Of a stretch of 64,000 nucleotides of DNA, positions 53,175 through 62,135 are shown one piece after another (position 1 is the first letter of the stretch; every line of letters begins with the position of its first letter). The notes under the pieces were generated by a model. The model saw only the letters and a list, made by a program, of their open reading frames with translations, ran no database searches and was not told the origin of the DNA. The DNA comes from an uncultured Pseudomonadota bacterium. GTDB taxonomy: Bacteria > Pseudomonadota > Gammaproteobacteria > Burkholderiales > SG8-39. The stretch lies in NCBI GenBank assembly GCA_903921325.1, contig CAIXPL010000016.1:310001-374000 (forward strand), given 5' to 3'. Made by a program: the position numbers and the translations under genes.

Positions 53175-53908
53175 TACCGCAGCTCGAAGCGCGTGCGTTC
53201 GACGGGTGTCAATGCACGATCCTCGGTGGTGTTTCGAAACACGAAGATCGTATTGTCACCGTTTGCTTCGTCGATGCGTACACGGTCGACATGCAGCCCA
53301 CCGCTCATGCGGATTTCGTGAATCACCTGGGTAAGGGGACCTTGTTTCGGTGTCAGCGTCAGACGCCAGGCATCGAGAGTGCCTTCAGGCCTGACCATGA
53401 AGGTCTCGCTGAGCGCATCGATTTGCGCATCGAGCAGAGCCCTGAAAATTGATGCGATCTGACCTAGCCCTGGAACGTCGCGAGCGGTGCGCACTTGCGG
53501 CACATTGTCCTCACCGATTTCCACAATCCGATCTGCGGCCAGAACGTAGGTCAACTTGAACGGGGTCTCAATCATCCAGATCACGCCATGGCCCCGTGCG
53601 AACACAAACCGACCACGGGTCTGCAGCGGCCTTTTGAACGCCGCCATCGTCTTCTCTTGCACAAACTCGGCACGCAGCACGCTGGCCTGCCCCAACCGCT
53701 GCGACATGCGGATAGTCAGTTCATCGCCAGGCGCGACGACCGGGGCGGGTCGGGTGACTGCAGCGGGTGGCGTCACTGCAGCGGTTGGGGTCGCTGAAGC
53801 GGGTGGCGTCACTGCAGCGGTTGGTGTCACTGGAGCGGTTGGGCTCACTGGAGCGGTCGCCGCGACGAGAGGGAAGGTCAGCAGGCAGACAAGGAGCAGT
53901 CCGCGCAT
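53174..53908 (-). CDS. LolA-like periplasmic lipid carrier of the aryl-polyene cluster (ApeL-like, 244 aa)
   Basis: A signal peptide M-R-G-L-L-L-V-C-L-L-T-F-P-L-V-A-A-T-A (about 1-19) is followed by a six-residue Pro/Thr/Ala/Val repeat (about 19-55) and a LolA-type domain. Recognised pieces are S-V-L-R-A-E-F-V-Q-E-K-T-M (about 70-82), L-Q-T-R-G-R-F-V-F-A-R-G-H-G-V-I-W (about 89-105) and P-F-K-L-T-Y-V-L (about 111-118). It probably shuttles a lipid or polyene through the periplasm to the outer membrane. I use the ATG at 53908; an earlier ATG at 53980 overlaps the thioesterase gene and hides the signal peptide. Confidence 0.85.
   Translation of the reverse strand: MRGLLLVCLLTFPLVAATAPVSPTAPVTPTAAVTPPASATPTAAVTPPAAVTRPAPVVAPGDELTIRMSQRLGQASVLRAEFVQEKTMAAFKRPLQTRGRFVFARGHGVIWMIETPFKLTYVLAADRIVEIGEDNVPQVRTARDVPGLGQIASIFRALLDAQIDALSETFMVRPEGTLDAWRLTLTPKQGPLTQVIHEIRMSGGLHVDRVRIDEANGDNTIFVFRNTTEDRALTPVERTRFELR
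53750..53862 (-). repeat. 18-bp tandem repeat coding a six-residue Pro/Thr/Ala repeat in the LolA-like protein
   Basis: About six imperfect 18-bp copies (core GTCACTGCAGCGGTTGG on the plus strand) encode T-A-P-V-T-P / T-A-A-V-T-P / P-A-S-A-T-P type hexapeptides just after the signal peptide. Copy-number change would lengthen the linker between export signal and carrier domain without shifting the frame. Confidence 0.85.
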
Positions 53909-53967
53909 TCTTACTTGACGCGCGGGGTTCACCCGCACTGACACCGACTGGCGCGAATGCGCAAAAA

Positions 53968-54387
53968 TCAATTTTCGCATGCCTTCTCGACACGCTCGAT
54001 CAGGCAATTGGGCGAGACGAACTGGAGCTCGCCTGTGGGCATCGCAACGGCCAGTTGCACCGTGTAGCCAGTCGTCAGCCGCTCGCCGCTGGCCGCATCG
54101 CGAATTTCGTAGTCCAGGCGCAGCTGGTTTTTGTAGTCGCGCAAGATGGCGCGTGCCACCACTTGCTGGCCGTAGCGCGCCGAGCGCACGAACTTGAGGT
54201 AGCACTTGACGACCGGCCACGCGTAGCCGGAGTCGCGCATCTTTGGATAGTCGTAGTCGATTTTGCGCAGCAGCGCGCAGCGCGCCAACTCGAAGTACTT
54301 GACGTAATGACCGTGCCAGGCCACGTCCATGACGTCAACATCGAAAAACGGCACCTCGAAGGCAACTTCTGCGGCAAGCTCAGGCAT
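53968..54387 (-). CDS. 4HBT-type hotdog thioesterase of the aryl-polyene cluster (ApeK-like, 139 aa)
   Basis: A single hotdog-fold domain with V-P-F-F-D-V-D-V-M-D-V-A-W-H-G-H-Y-V-K-Y-F-E-type sequence (about 12-33), in which the second Asp is the expected catalytic residue, and L-R-L-D-Y-E-I-R-D (about 90). Such YbgC/4HBT enzymes hydrolyse acyl-CoA or acyl-ACP thioesters; here it may edit or release polyene intermediates. It lies between the acyltransferase gene and the LolA-like gene. Confidence 0.88.
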   Translation of the reverse strand: MPELAAEVAFEVPFFDVDVMDVAWHGHYVKYFELARCALLRKIDYDYPKMRDSGYAWPVVKCYLKFVRSARYGQQVVARAILRDYKNQLRLDYEIRDAASGERLTTGYTVQLAVAMPTGELQFVSPNCLIERVEKACEN

Positions 54388-54459
54388 TGAAATTCCAGTG
54401 CACGTTATCGTTCAATGAAGTGACATTCTGCTCATCGGATGGAGCCCGTGGCGCGCGGT

Positions 54460-55419
54460 CTATGGACTCTCGGCAGGCGCCTGACGCTGGCCTGCCTTGG
54501 CCCAGAAGTCGAAGAAGTTAAACCATTGAAATGGCATACGGCAACACAACTGGGCCATCCGGTCAGCATAGCGTTGCGCGTGCTCGGTGATCGTCTTCTC
54601 GCGCTGTCCGCGCGGCAATGTGATCGATGCGGCGAAAGGTTCGAAGTGGACCCGATAGCCGGCGTCGTCGCGGGCGCACACGAATAGGTAGACCGGGCAT
54701 TCGAGCAGAGCCGCCAGTATGAACGGCCCCTGCGGAAACAGTGCCGGCGCACCGAGAAAATCCACCGTGACGACGCGGCCATTTTCAGCCGGCGGCGTGC
54801 GGTCGCCGACGATGACCAGATGCTCGCCACGGTCGATCTTGTCGCGCAGCAGCATCGCGGTGTCCGGACCGATGCTGCTCACTTGAATCAGATTGACCTC
54901 GAAGCCGGGCGTCGCCGAGGCCAGTGCCGCATTGAAGCGGCGAGCGTGGTCGGTATAGACCACTGCGTTGACCCGGGCAATGCCATTCAATTGTGCCAGC
55001 GCGCGCATCATTTCGAGGTTGCCAAAATGAGCACCGAGCAGAATGGCGCCACGCCCCGAGGCGAGTAGTGTCTCGAACGCGGACTGGTTGTCAAAGGCAA
55101 TGTCGCCAAGGGTGACGCGGCCGGTCCAGGCCGCCAGTTTGTCGAGGTTGGCATCGGCAAAGGCCAGCATGTGGCGGAATGCATTGGGCCAACTCGGCGC
55201 GGGTGCACCGGGATGCATGGCGTGCAGGCGCTGCAAGTAGTTCAGGGACGCCTCGCGTGCCGTTCTTCCGGTTAAAAAGAACCATCCGACGACGGGGCGT
55301 AGCAGTGCCCGCGCGAATCGGTCGCCCAGCAGGCGGTAGGACAATACGGTCACACGCAGACCGAGCGAACTGCCGCGCTCCGCGTGCTCTGACCAGTGCT
55401 GTGAGTGGATGTCGCGCAA
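54460..55419 (-). CDS. LpxL/HtrB-type lysophospholipid acyltransferase of the aryl-polyene cluster (319 aa)
   Basis: A Kdo2-lipid A acyltransferase-like fold. The catalytic H-x-x-x-x-E motif is L-L-G-A-H-F-G-N-L-E-M-M (about 131-142). The downstream blocks are G-D-R-T-P-P-A-E-N-G-R (about 206-216) and F-L-G-A-P-A-L-F-P-Q-G-P-F (about 223-235), which match the lipid A acyltransferase family. In aryl-polyene clusters an acyltransferase joins the polyene or a fatty acyl chain to a lipid head group. The start is TTG at 55419, without a strong ribosome-binding site. It lies between the ACP gene and the thioesterase gene. Confidence 0.85.
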   Translation of the reverse strand: MRDIHSQHWSEHAERGSSLGLRVTVLSYRLLGDRFARALLRPVVGWFFLTGRTAREASLNYLQRLHAMHPGAPAPSWPNAFRHMLAFADANLDKLAAWTGRVTLGDIAFDNQSAFETLLASGRGAILLGAHFGNLEMMRALAQLNGIARVNAVVYTDHARRFNAALASATPGFEVNLIQVSSIGPDTAMLLRDKIDRGEHLVIVGDRTPPAENGRVVTVDFLGAPALFPQGPFILAALLECPVYLFVCARDDAGYRVHFEPFAASITLPRGQREKTITEHAQRYADRMAQLCCRMPFQWFNFFDFWAKAGQRQAPAESP

Positions 55420-55537
55420 CGAGAACTTTGTGCTCAGCGCTCAGAGGAGCCGCAGCAGCATGACTGAAAGATGGTGAGCTTGGCCCCGGACGGCACGCAG
55501 ATTGTCATGGTGCGCATCGCAAAGGCAGCCTGCAAGC

Positions 55538-55783
55538 CTATGCTTTCAGCAGCCGCTGCACCGCAGCGATCACATCGGAGACCAGGCGGATCTCCTTGAA
55601 ATTTTGCGGCTCCACGCGCTTTCCAGTCTTGTTCTGCAACTGAATGGCCAGATCAACGGCATCGATGCTATCGAGCTCAAGGTCAGTGAACAGGTTGGTG
55701 TCGAGTTGTACGCGGCCCGGTTCGATTTCGAACATTTCAGTGAGGACACTTCGGAGCCAATCAAGAATCTCTTGGTCGGTCAT
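55538..55783 (-). CDS. Acyl carrier protein of the aryl-polyene cluster (81 aa)
   Basis: A four-helix ACP with the phosphopantetheine Ser in L-E-L-D-S-I-D-A-V-D-L (about 35-45). The acidic character and length are normal. It carries the growing aryl-polyene chain and is probably activated by the phosphopantetheinyl transferase encoded just upstream. Aryl-polyene clusters usually have two ACPs; only this one lies within the window. The second may lie beyond the right edge. Confidence 0.93.
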   Translation of the reverse strand: MTDQEILDWLRSVLTEMFEIEPGRVQLDTNLFTDLELDSIDAVDLAIQLQNKTGKRVEPQNFKEIRLVSDVIAAVQRLLKA

Positions 55784-55834
55784 GGCAGTTTGGGCTTTCG
55801 AGGTCTGGGTGGGTGGCTGCCAATTAAGTCTACA

Positions 55835-56530
55835 TTAATCTGCCACGCTACCGACTTGCCACCATTGCACGGCGCCGGAAAACCCGGGTTCGGCAACTTC
55901 AAGCGGCTCGCTCGCTGCCAAGCCCACCAAGGCCAGTGTAAAATCCGATGTGCGCCACACCCGGGCATTGGCTGCTTTGGCCGTGGTCGGCAGCGCCTCA
56001 ATTGCACGCAAGGTGGCAGGAGCTAACGATTGACCGTGTGCCTTGATCCAAGCTTCCTTCAATGTCCACCAACTCAGAAATTCAGTGTTCTGAGTCACCG
56101 CTGGCAATGCTGACCACCACTGATATTCAGCAAAGTTAAGTGTTGCCTGTGCAAGTTCTGCCGTGTTCATGACCCGGCGGTCGTGTTGTTCGACGTCAAT
56201 ACCTAAGGCAGCGTCGGCAAGCACGCAGGCGACGGTGTCGCCGCTGTGAGTCAGGTTTATCGAACTGGGGCAGGCAATGGGCCCCCGAAGCACTGCAGGC
56301 GGCGCGTCGCTGGGTGAATCCAGCCACCAGTCCTCCGGCGTGCCACCGTGGCGATGCGCAAGGGCCCGCCGAGTGAGCCATCGTCCAGCCAGAAACTGTC
56401 TACGACGATGAGGTGCCCTGATACAAGTCAAGCGCTGAGTCTCATCAGGTGATAGCCACTGTGGGCTGTCCGGGGCGCCACCCAACAAATCCGCCACGCT
56501 CCTGCACCAGAGCTGTGCGGGTTGGCTCAT
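55835..56530 (-). CDS. 4'-Phosphopantetheinyl transferase (231 aa)
   Basis: An Sfp-type transferase. The Mg2+ site is L-G-I-D-V-E-Q-H (about 109-116), with W-W-T-L-K-E-A-W-I-K (about 153-162) as the W-x-x-K-E-A motif. F-L-A-G-R-W-L-T-R (about 46-54) is the CoA-binding N-terminal element. It converts the apo-ACP to its holo form by adding the CoA arm. It lies between the small exported protein gene and the ACP gene, in the same orientation. Confidence 0.9.
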   Translation of the reverse strand: MSQPAQLWCRSVADLLGGAPDSPQWLSPDETQRLTCIRAPHRRRQFLAGRWLTRRALAHRHGGTPEDWWLDSPSDAPPAVLRGPIACPSSINLTHSGDTVACVLADAALGIDVEQHDRRVMNTAELAQATLNFAEYQWWSALPAVTQNTEFLSWWTLKEAWIKAHGQSLAPATLRAIEALPTTAKAANARVWRTSDFTLALVGLAASEPLEVAEPGFSGAVQWWQVGSVAD

Positions 56531-56534
56531 CGCA

Positions 56535-56975
56535 CTATTTGGGTAAGGTGACGTACACCGCTTTGAGCACTACGGTCGCGCCACCGTTCCCTGCATGACA
56601 TTCGAAGCTAGTCGAGCTGGAGAATACAATGTTCTTGTAGTAGCTTACGATCTCGACCACCGCATCGGCACTCACCTTTTTGGCCTCTTGCTGTAGGAAA
56701 ACCAGAGCACTAAGGGCTGCCCTGTCGCATGCGACTAGATCGTCATTGCGATCTTCGCCTTTTCCTGCGCGCTTGATCACGCGGTCGCCTTTGCGCTGTG
56801 CCCCGTCAGGTGTCGTGTTCTCCCCAAAGCGAAACGTCACCGATTGATCGAGTTTCGCCTTCGCTTCGACGCTTGCAAGGACATCGGAGAAGTTCAACTT
56901 GTACTCCATATTTCTTGCCAGCACCGGCCCCGACATCGTGGCGCCCGCCAGACAAATCAGCAGATACTTTTTCAT
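56535..56975 (-). CDS. Small exported protein, of the family often misnamed excinuclease subunit A (146 aa)
   Basis: A signal peptide (about 1-20, ending V-L-A) is followed by a domain with L-D-Q-S-V-T-F-R-F-G (about 42-51), A-L-S-A-L-V-F-L-Q-Q-E-A-K-K-V-S-A-D-A-V-V (about 86-106) and S-Y-Y-K-N-I-V-F-S-S-S-T-S-F-E-C-H-A-G (about 110-128). These features match a small secreted family whose database name, excinuclease ABC subunit A, is wrong: there is no ABC ATPase. Members occur in aryl-polyene loci. The role is unknown. A strong AGGGGAG precedes the ATG. Confidence 0.7.
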   Translation of the reverse strand: MKKYLLICLAGATMSGPVLARNMEYKLNFSDVLASVEAKAKLDQSVTFRFGENTTPDGAQRKGDRVIKRAGKGEDRNDDLVACDRAALSALVFLQQEAKKVSADAVVEIVSYYKNIVFSSSTSFECHAGNGGATVVLKAVYVTLPK

Positions 56976-57077
56976 TTGCGTCGCTCCCCTTTAATTCTTG
57001 TCCCCCAAAAACCCTCGTTACCTGTCTGTCTCCAAATTCGAACGCCTGCATCCATTTGAAATGCAACAGGGTGGCAC

Positions 57078-58307
57078 TTATTCCTGCCATCGGCGAAACA
57101 CCAACGATGTGTTGATACCACCGAAAGCAAAGTTATTACTCATGACGTAATTCGTATCAATGTGCCGTCCGGCGCCAGTGATGTAGTCTAGCGCGGCGCA
57201 CTTTGGGTCTACAACCTCAAGGTTGATGGTTGGTGAAAACCAGCCATCGCGCATCATCTCGATGGTCATCCAGGCTTCCAGTGCACCGCAGGCGCCGAGT
57301 GTGTGTCCCATGTAGCTTTTGAGCGAACTGACCGGCATTCTCGAACCAAGCACGGCCGCTGTCGCCGTCGTCTCGGCGATGTCACCGTGATCAGTGGCGG
57401 TGCCGTGGGCGTTGACATAACCAATGTCGGTAGGTTCCAGCGCTGCATCACGTAGCGCCAGACGCATCGCCTCGGCCATGGTGACGGCGCTGGGTTGCGT
57501 GACGTGGCTGCCATCGCTGTTGGTTCCGAATCCCACGATTTCGGCCAGAATGACCGCGCCGCGTTCACGTGCGTGCGTAAGTTCTTCAAGCACGAAGGTG
57601 CAGGCACCCTCGCCAATTACCAAACCGTCGCGCGCCACATCAAACGGGCGCGGCGTAGCGTGTGGCTGGTCGTTGCGCGCGCTGGTAGCAAACAGCGTGT
57701 CAAAAATCGCTGCCTCACTGACGTCGAGTTCCTCGCCGCCACCAGCGAGCATTGCCACCTGCCGACCGGTACGAATGGCTTCGAACGCGTAGCCGATGCC
57801 TTGGCTCCCCGATGTGCACGCGCTCGAGGTCGTGATGATGCGGCCGGTGATACCGAAAAATACGCCGATATTGACCGCCGCAGTGTGCGACATCATTCTC
57901 AGGTAGGTGGTCGCGGTAATCCCCGCCGTGGTCTTCTCCGCGAGCATGCGCCTGAAGTCACCGACCGCGTCCGGTGTTCCGGTGGAAGAGCCGTATGCAA
58001 TGCCCATGCGACCGTCCTTCACGATCCGATGATTCATCAATTCCGCGTTAATTAATGCCAATTCGCTTGCACGCGTTGCCATCAACGCGAGGCGACCCAT
58101 GCTGCGTGTGGTCTTCCGGTTGTAGTGTGGGGGAAGCTCGAAGGGTTGCGCCGGCGCGCCAAGGCGCGTGTTCAGGCCGCTGTAGGCGTCCCATTCGGTC
58201 ATATAGCGCACGGCGTTACGGCCTTCCCGGAGCCGCGCATGTACGCTCGCCCAGTCATGCCCGAGCGGGCTGATGGCACCGACACCCGTGATGACGACCC
58301 GATTCAT
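57078..58307 (-). CDS. apeR: ApeR-like beta-ketoacyl-ACP synthase (409 aa)
   Basis: A KASII-type ketosynthase of the aryl-polyene pathway. The catalytic Cys lies in T-S-S-A-C-T-S-G-S-Q (about 162-171), the first His in N-A-H-G-T-A-T-D (about 299) and the second His in S-Y-M-G-H-T-L-G-A-C-G (about 337), so all three catalytic residues are present. The N-terminal start and P-E/T-E-W-D-A-Y-S-G-L-N-T-like sequence strongly resemble ApeR of known aryl-polyene clusters. It overlaps the ketoreductase gene by 4 bp (58304-58307). It probably makes the first condensation of the aryl starter. Confidence 0.92.
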   Translation of the reverse strand: MNRVVITGVGAISPLGHDWASVHARLREGRNAVRYMTEWDAYSGLNTRLGAPAQPFELPPHYNRKTTRSMGRLALMATRASELALINAELMNHRIVKDGRMGIAYGSSTGTPDAVGDFRRMLAEKTTAGITATTYLRMMSHTAAVNIGVFFGITGRIITTSSACTSGSQGIGYAFEAIRTGRQVAMLAGGGEELDVSEAAIFDTLFATSARNDQPHATPRPFDVARDGLVIGEGACTFVLEELTHARERGAVILAEIVGFGTNSDGSHVTQPSAVTMAEAMRLALRDAALEPTDIGYVNAHGTATDHGDIAETTATAAVLGSRMPVSSLKSYMGHTLGACGALEAWMTIEMMRDGWFSPTINLEVVDPKCAALDYITGAGRHIDTNYVMSNNFAFGGINTSLVFRRWQE

Positions 58308-59035
58308 CCGAACATGCCCCCGTTTACCGAGATCACTTGTCGTGTGATGTAGCTTGCCTCGGCGGATACCAGAAAGGCAACAAGCGCGGCCACTTCTTCG
58401 GGTTGCCCGATGCGCCTTGCGGGAATGAGCGGAAGTGCGTGATCGAGGACACTCTGGGCGATCATTCCGGTCTCTATGAGTCCAGGCGCAACGCAGTTGA
58501 CGGTGATCGCGCGGCTCGCCAGCTCTACGGCCAGCGCCTTGGTTGCACCGATCAAGCCAGCCTTGGCGGCGCTGTAATTAGTTTGACCACGATTGCCGAT
58601 GAGCCCGGAAATGGACGCGAGCGTAACGATGCGTCCCGGTCGCCGCCGCCGCACCATGGGCATCACCAGCGGATGAATCACGTTGTAGAAGGCATCCAGG
58701 TTGGTGTGGATGACACTGTCCCACTCATCCCCCGTCATCGCCGGAAAGGCGGCGTCGCGCGTAATGCCCGCGTTGCACACGACACCATAGTACGCACCGT
58801 GGGTATCGATGTCCGCGTTGAGCGATGCTGCGGCGGCCTGTCGATCTGCGACATCAAAGGCCAGGATGCGTACAGCGCGGCCAAGAGCGCTCACCTCGTC
58901 GGCCACGCCGCGAGCGAGTTCCACCCCCTGACGGCAGTGCAAAACGATGTTGAACCCATCGCGGGCGAGTCGCAGTGCGATGGCTCGACCGATGCCGCGG
59001 CTGGAGCCGGTGACCAATACGGTTTCGTCATTCAT
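58304..59035 (-). CDS. apeQ: ApeQ-like 3-oxoacyl-ACP reductase (243 aa)
   Basis: An FabG-like short-chain dehydrogenase. The NADP-binding motif is T-G-S-S-R-G-I-G-R-A (about 8-17), and the Ser-Tyr-Lys triad falls in L-A-S-I-S-G (about 138-143) and N-Y-S-A-A-K-A-G (about 151-158). It reduces the beta-keto group of each chain-extension cycle. It overlaps ApeR and ApeP by 4 bp each, so the four Ape genes O-P-Q-R form a translationally coupled block. Confidence 0.94.
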   Translation of the reverse strand: MNDETVLVTGSSRGIGRAIALRLARDGFNIVLHCRQGVELARGVADEVSALGRAVRILAFDVADRQAAAASLNADIDTHGAYYGVVCNAGITRDAAFPAMTGDEWDSVIHTNLDAFYNVIHPLVMPMVRRRRPGRIVTLASISGLIGNRGQTNYSAAKAGLIGATKALAVELASRAITVNCVAPGLIETGMIAQSVLDHALPLIPARRIGQPEEVAALVAFLVSAEASYITRQVISVNGGMFG

Positions 59036-59493
59036 GACGAGGCACGCGCCAGGTAATTGGCGCTGTCCTCAGGCTCGTAGACCGACAGATTGGCACGCGC
59101 CACCACTTCGTCACCGAGCATCATGTGACAAGCGAACATGCCAAGTCCGTTGTCAGTCTCAAGCTCGCAGTGTGCCCGGATGCTCAGCAGCGCGCCGCAC
59201 GGAATGTCGGCACGATGGAGCTCAAGTTTGCGGGTGCCGAGCAGAAGGCCGATTTGTGGCACGTCACCTCGACGAACGGCGCGTGCCCCCGCCCACGCCG
59301 CAATGGCCTGCGCCATGTACTCGATGCTGACCCACGCGGGCATCACGCCGTCCCGCACAAACCGACCGTGCGTCGGTACTTGCGCTTCAACCACCACGTG
59401 CTCATCGTCCGCGTTAATCAGGCGATCAATCAAGCGGATAGGCGCACGATGCGGCAGAAAACGCTCAATGTTCAACAGGGCATCATTCGACAT
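59032..59493 (-). CDS. apeP: ApeP-like 3-hydroxyacyl-ACP dehydratase (153 aa)
   Basis: A FabZ/ApeP hotdog dehydratase: F-L-P-H-R-A-P-I-R-L-I-D (about 12-23) holds the catalytic His, and M-P-A-W-V-S-I-E-Y-M-A-Q-A-I-A-A-W-A-G (about 50-68) includes the second catalytic position (Glu). It dehydrates the hydroxyacyl intermediate, producing the conjugated double bonds. It lies between ApeO (5 bp) and ApeQ (4-bp overlap). Confidence 0.93.
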   Translation of the reverse strand: MSNDALLNIERFLPHRAPIRLIDRLINADDEHVVVEAQVPTHGRFVRDGVMPAWVSIEYMAQAIAAWAGARAVRRGDVPQIGLLLGTRKLELHRADIPCGALLSIRAHCELETDNGLGMFACHMMLGDEVVARANLSVYEPEDSANYLARASS

Positions 59494-59498
59494 TCAGA

Positions 59499-60680
59499 TT
59501 ACTCTCGTGCAAGCAGCAGGCTCGCGTTGCTCCCGCCGAACGCGAACGAATTGCTGAGCATGGTTCGCAGCGGTCGGTCCAGTCTCTCCCCCGGGGTCAC
59601 CACCTTGAGCGGAGGCAATTCGTGGTCTGCCTGTCCGTCCCACCAATGCGGCGGCAACAGTCCCTCGCGATTATCCACCAGAGTGAGCCACCCGAACGCC
59701 GCCTCAATGGCCCCGGCTGCGCCAAGCGCATGACCGGTCATCGGTTTGGTCGAGCTTACCGGCACGTGCACACCCAGGGTCTGCGCAATGGCTCGGCTTT
59801 CTACCAGGTCATTTTGCAACGTTGCTGTGCCGTGCAGATTGACGTAGTCGATCCCTGCCGCGTCGACCCCACTGCGTGAAATGGCCGCACTCATTGCATC
59901 AATCGCACCCCGTCCGGTTGGATCGGGCCCCGAAATGTGATGGGCATCCGAGGTTTCGCCCCAACCGGCCAAACGCACCGGACCTGGCTCGCGGCTCACC
60001 ACGAATAATGCAGCCCCCTCACCCAGATTGATGCCATTGCGATGCCTGGACAGGGGATTGCAGCGGGTTGCCGACACCGACTCCAGAGCCATGAAGCCGG
60101 CGAGCGTGAAACGACACAAGGTGTCTGCCCCGCCGGCGATCACGGCATCGGCGATGCCAGCCTGGAGCAGTCGGGCGGCCGAGGTGAGTGCCTTGGCTCC
60201 GGAGGAGCATGCCGTGGAGATGACATGCGCCGGTCCGGCGGTACCGAGGCACCAGGCAAGGAAATCACTGCTTGAGGCCAGTTCCTGCTGGCGGTAGTCA
60301 TAGTCCGGTGGCCATTGGCCGCAGTCGCGGTGTGTGCGCATTGCCGCCTCGCCTTCGCGTACGCCCGATGTGCTGCCGCCGATGACGATCGCAATTCGCT
60401 CCGGTCCGAAGCGGGCGAGACAGGCATCAACCGAGGGCCGGATTTCCGCTAATGCGGCGGCGATCAGGGCGTTATTGCGACTGCGATGCCACACGGGCCA
60501 GGCCCTGTCGTCGGGCAAGGCGACGCTCACTTCGCCCAAGGGCACTATGCGACCAGGGCTGAACGCGTCGGTGTAGGTCATTCCATGCGCTGCGTCGGCA
60601 CGAAATAAGGCATTGCGCACGGAGTGCTGCCCATGCCCAAGCGAACAAACGATTCCCAGATCGTTCAGGAAAATGGTCAT
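59499..60680 (-). CDS. apeO: ApeO-like beta-ketoacyl-ACP synthase (393 aa)
   Basis: A ketosynthase with Cys in I-S-T-A-C-S-S-G-A-K-A-L (about 153-164), His in N-L-H-G-T-A-T-L (about 284) and K-P-M-T-G-H-A-L-G-A-A-G (about 319-330), so Cys-His-His is intact. W-H-R-S-R-N-N-A-L-I-A-A-A-L-A-E-I (about 63-79) matches ApeO proteins. In known systems ApeO works with a partner, ApeC, whose gene is not in this window. The first gene of the KS-DH-KR-KS block; the ATG at 60680 is preceded by about 230 bp with no gene, probably carrying its promoter. Confidence 0.92.
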   Translation of the reverse strand: MTIFLNDLGIVCSLGHGQHSVRNALFRADAAHGMTYTDAFSPGRIVPLGEVSVALPDDRAWPVWHRSRNNALIAAALAEIRPSVDACLARFGPERIAIVIGGSTSGVREGEAAMRTHRDCGQWPPDYDYRQQELASSSDFLAWCLGTAGPAHVISTACSSGAKALTSAARLLQAGIADAVIAGGADTLCRFTLAGFMALESVSATRCNPLSRHRNGINLGEGAALFVVSREPGPVRLAGWGETSDAHHISGPDPTGRGAIDAMSAAISRSGVDAAGIDYVNLHGTATLQNDLVESRAIAQTLGVHVPVSSTKPMTGHALGAAGAIEAAFGWLTLVDNREGLLPPHWWDGQADHELPPLKVVTPGERLDRPLRTMLSNSFAFGGSNASLLLARE

Positions 60681-60913
60681 TTCAATTGAAGCCCCATGAC
60701 GCGATTGCCCGCGATGAAAGCCGCGCAATGCCCGGCTCGAGTAGGCAATTCAAGCGTTGAATCATCGCGATGCAGCCCCATCCCCCCCGCCTCGCAGGCG
60801 TGCCGGTCGAGTATATCCAACCCGCGCTGACAAGCACGATCGGGTCATTTTCACGGTGCGTTCAGACTGCGTCGCGCGGGCTTACCTTTGGCTGACTGGG
60901 ATTCGGTGGGGTG

Positions 60914-61954
60914 CTAACGATACCCGCCCGGGTTCAGCGAGTACCACCGCCATGCGTCGCGCATCATGTCTGTCAGGTTGCGTTGCGCCCTCCAGCCCAG
61001 TTCGCGCTCTGCCTTGCTTACATCGGCATAACTGACGGCAACGTCTCCTGGCCTGCGTGGTGCCATCTGACAGGGTACGCATCGGCCCGATGCGTCCTCC
61101 AGTGCGCGAACCACTTCCAGTACGCTGTAGCCGCGCCCTGAGCCCAGGTTCCAGGCATGGGCGCCATTGCGGCTCTGCAGTGCGTGCAAGGCTCGTAGAT
61201 GCCCGTCGGCTAAATCCATGATGTGGATGAAATCACGAATACCGGTGCCATCTGGCGTGGCGTAACTGTCCCCGTATACCGTCAATTGTTCAGATTGGCC
61301 GGCGGCGACGCGGCAAATGGCAGGCAGCAGATTGTTGGAACTCCTATTGATATCCTCACCGATCAAGCCGCTTTCATGCGCGCCAAGGGGATTGAAGTAG
61401 CGCAGCAGTGCAATTCGCCAGTGGTCGTCTGCCCTGGTCATATCAATCAGCATCTGCTCCACCATCACCTTGGTGCGACTGTAAGGGCTTGTGGGTTGTC
61501 CGTGTGGTTGGTCTTCGCGTATCGGCAGCGATGCGCACTCGCCATATACGGCAGCCGATGAGCTGAACACCAGCGTGAATACACCGGCCTTTGACATGGC
61601 CTGACACAGGTTGAGCGTGCCGCCGAGGTTGCTGGCGTAGTAGCGCAAAGGGTCAATCATGCTTTCGCTGACTGTTTTAAGGCCCGCGAAGTGCATCACC
61701 GAGCCTACGTCATGCTCGGCGAACACCTGGTCCAGCAGGACAGTGTCGCGAACGTCGCCCTGCACAAAAACGAGCCTTCTCTTGGAGATTGTCTCGGTAC
61801 GCTGGAGCGCGATCTTCGAGCCGCTCGACAGATTATCCAGTACCACGACGTTAAAGCCCGCGTTGAGCAGCGCCAGCGTAGTGTGCGATCCAATATATCC
61901 CGCTCCGCCAGTAACCAGGACCGGTTTGGATGCAACCAAGCCGTGTGTGTTCAT
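60914..61954 (-). CDS. galE: UDP-glucose 4-epimerase GalE (346 aa)
   Basis: An extended short-chain dehydrogenase with the NAD motif V-T-G-G-A-G-Y-I-G-S-H-T (about 15-26), catalytic Ser in F-S-S-S-A-A-V-Y-G-E (about 128-137) and Y-S-R-T-K-V-M-V-E-Q (about 157-166, Y-x-x-x-K). It interconverts UDP-glucose and UDP-galactose (and related sugars) for glycoconjugates. The ATG at 61954 gives the standard N-terminus; the frame is open 54 nt upstream. It sits inside the aryl-polyene cluster, between the lipoprotein gene and apeO, which is not a usual aryl-polyene component. Confidence 0.95.
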   Translation of the reverse strand: MNTHGLVASKPVLVTGGAGYIGSHTTLALLNAGFNVVVLDNLSSGSKIALQRTETISKRRLVFVQGDVRDTVLLDQVFAEHDVGSVMHFAGLKTVSESMIDPLRYYASNLGGTLNLCQAMSKAGVFTLVFSSSAAVYGECASLPIREDQPHGQPTSPYSRTKVMVEQMLIDMTRADDHWRIALLRYFNPLGAHESGLIGEDINRSSNNLLPAICRVAAGQSEQLTVYGDSYATPDGTGIRDFIHIMDLADGHLRALHALQSRNGAHAWNLGSGRGYSVLEVVRALEDASGRCVPCQMAPRRPGDVAVSYADVSKAERELGWRAQRNLTDMMRDAWRWYSLNPGGYR

Positions 61955-62135
61955 GAGTTTTGTGGCAATGGGCGAAGGACCGTAACCGGTCAGCGACCGG
62001 AGCCACACTCCCCAGTTAGGCTGCCTTGGCGGCTAATCGGCGCATAGGCTGACCGGTACCTGCCTGCGGTTCCCTCGATGGGTCCCTCCGCAGTTTTGTC
62101 CATGCCAGGCCACTCAAGAATGGGTCCCCCGGCTG

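Noticed and set aside
56535-56975. Excinuclease ABC subunit A function for the small exported protein
   Set aside because: The protein has a signal peptide, only 146 residues, and no ATPase or zinc motifs; the name is a database error for this family.
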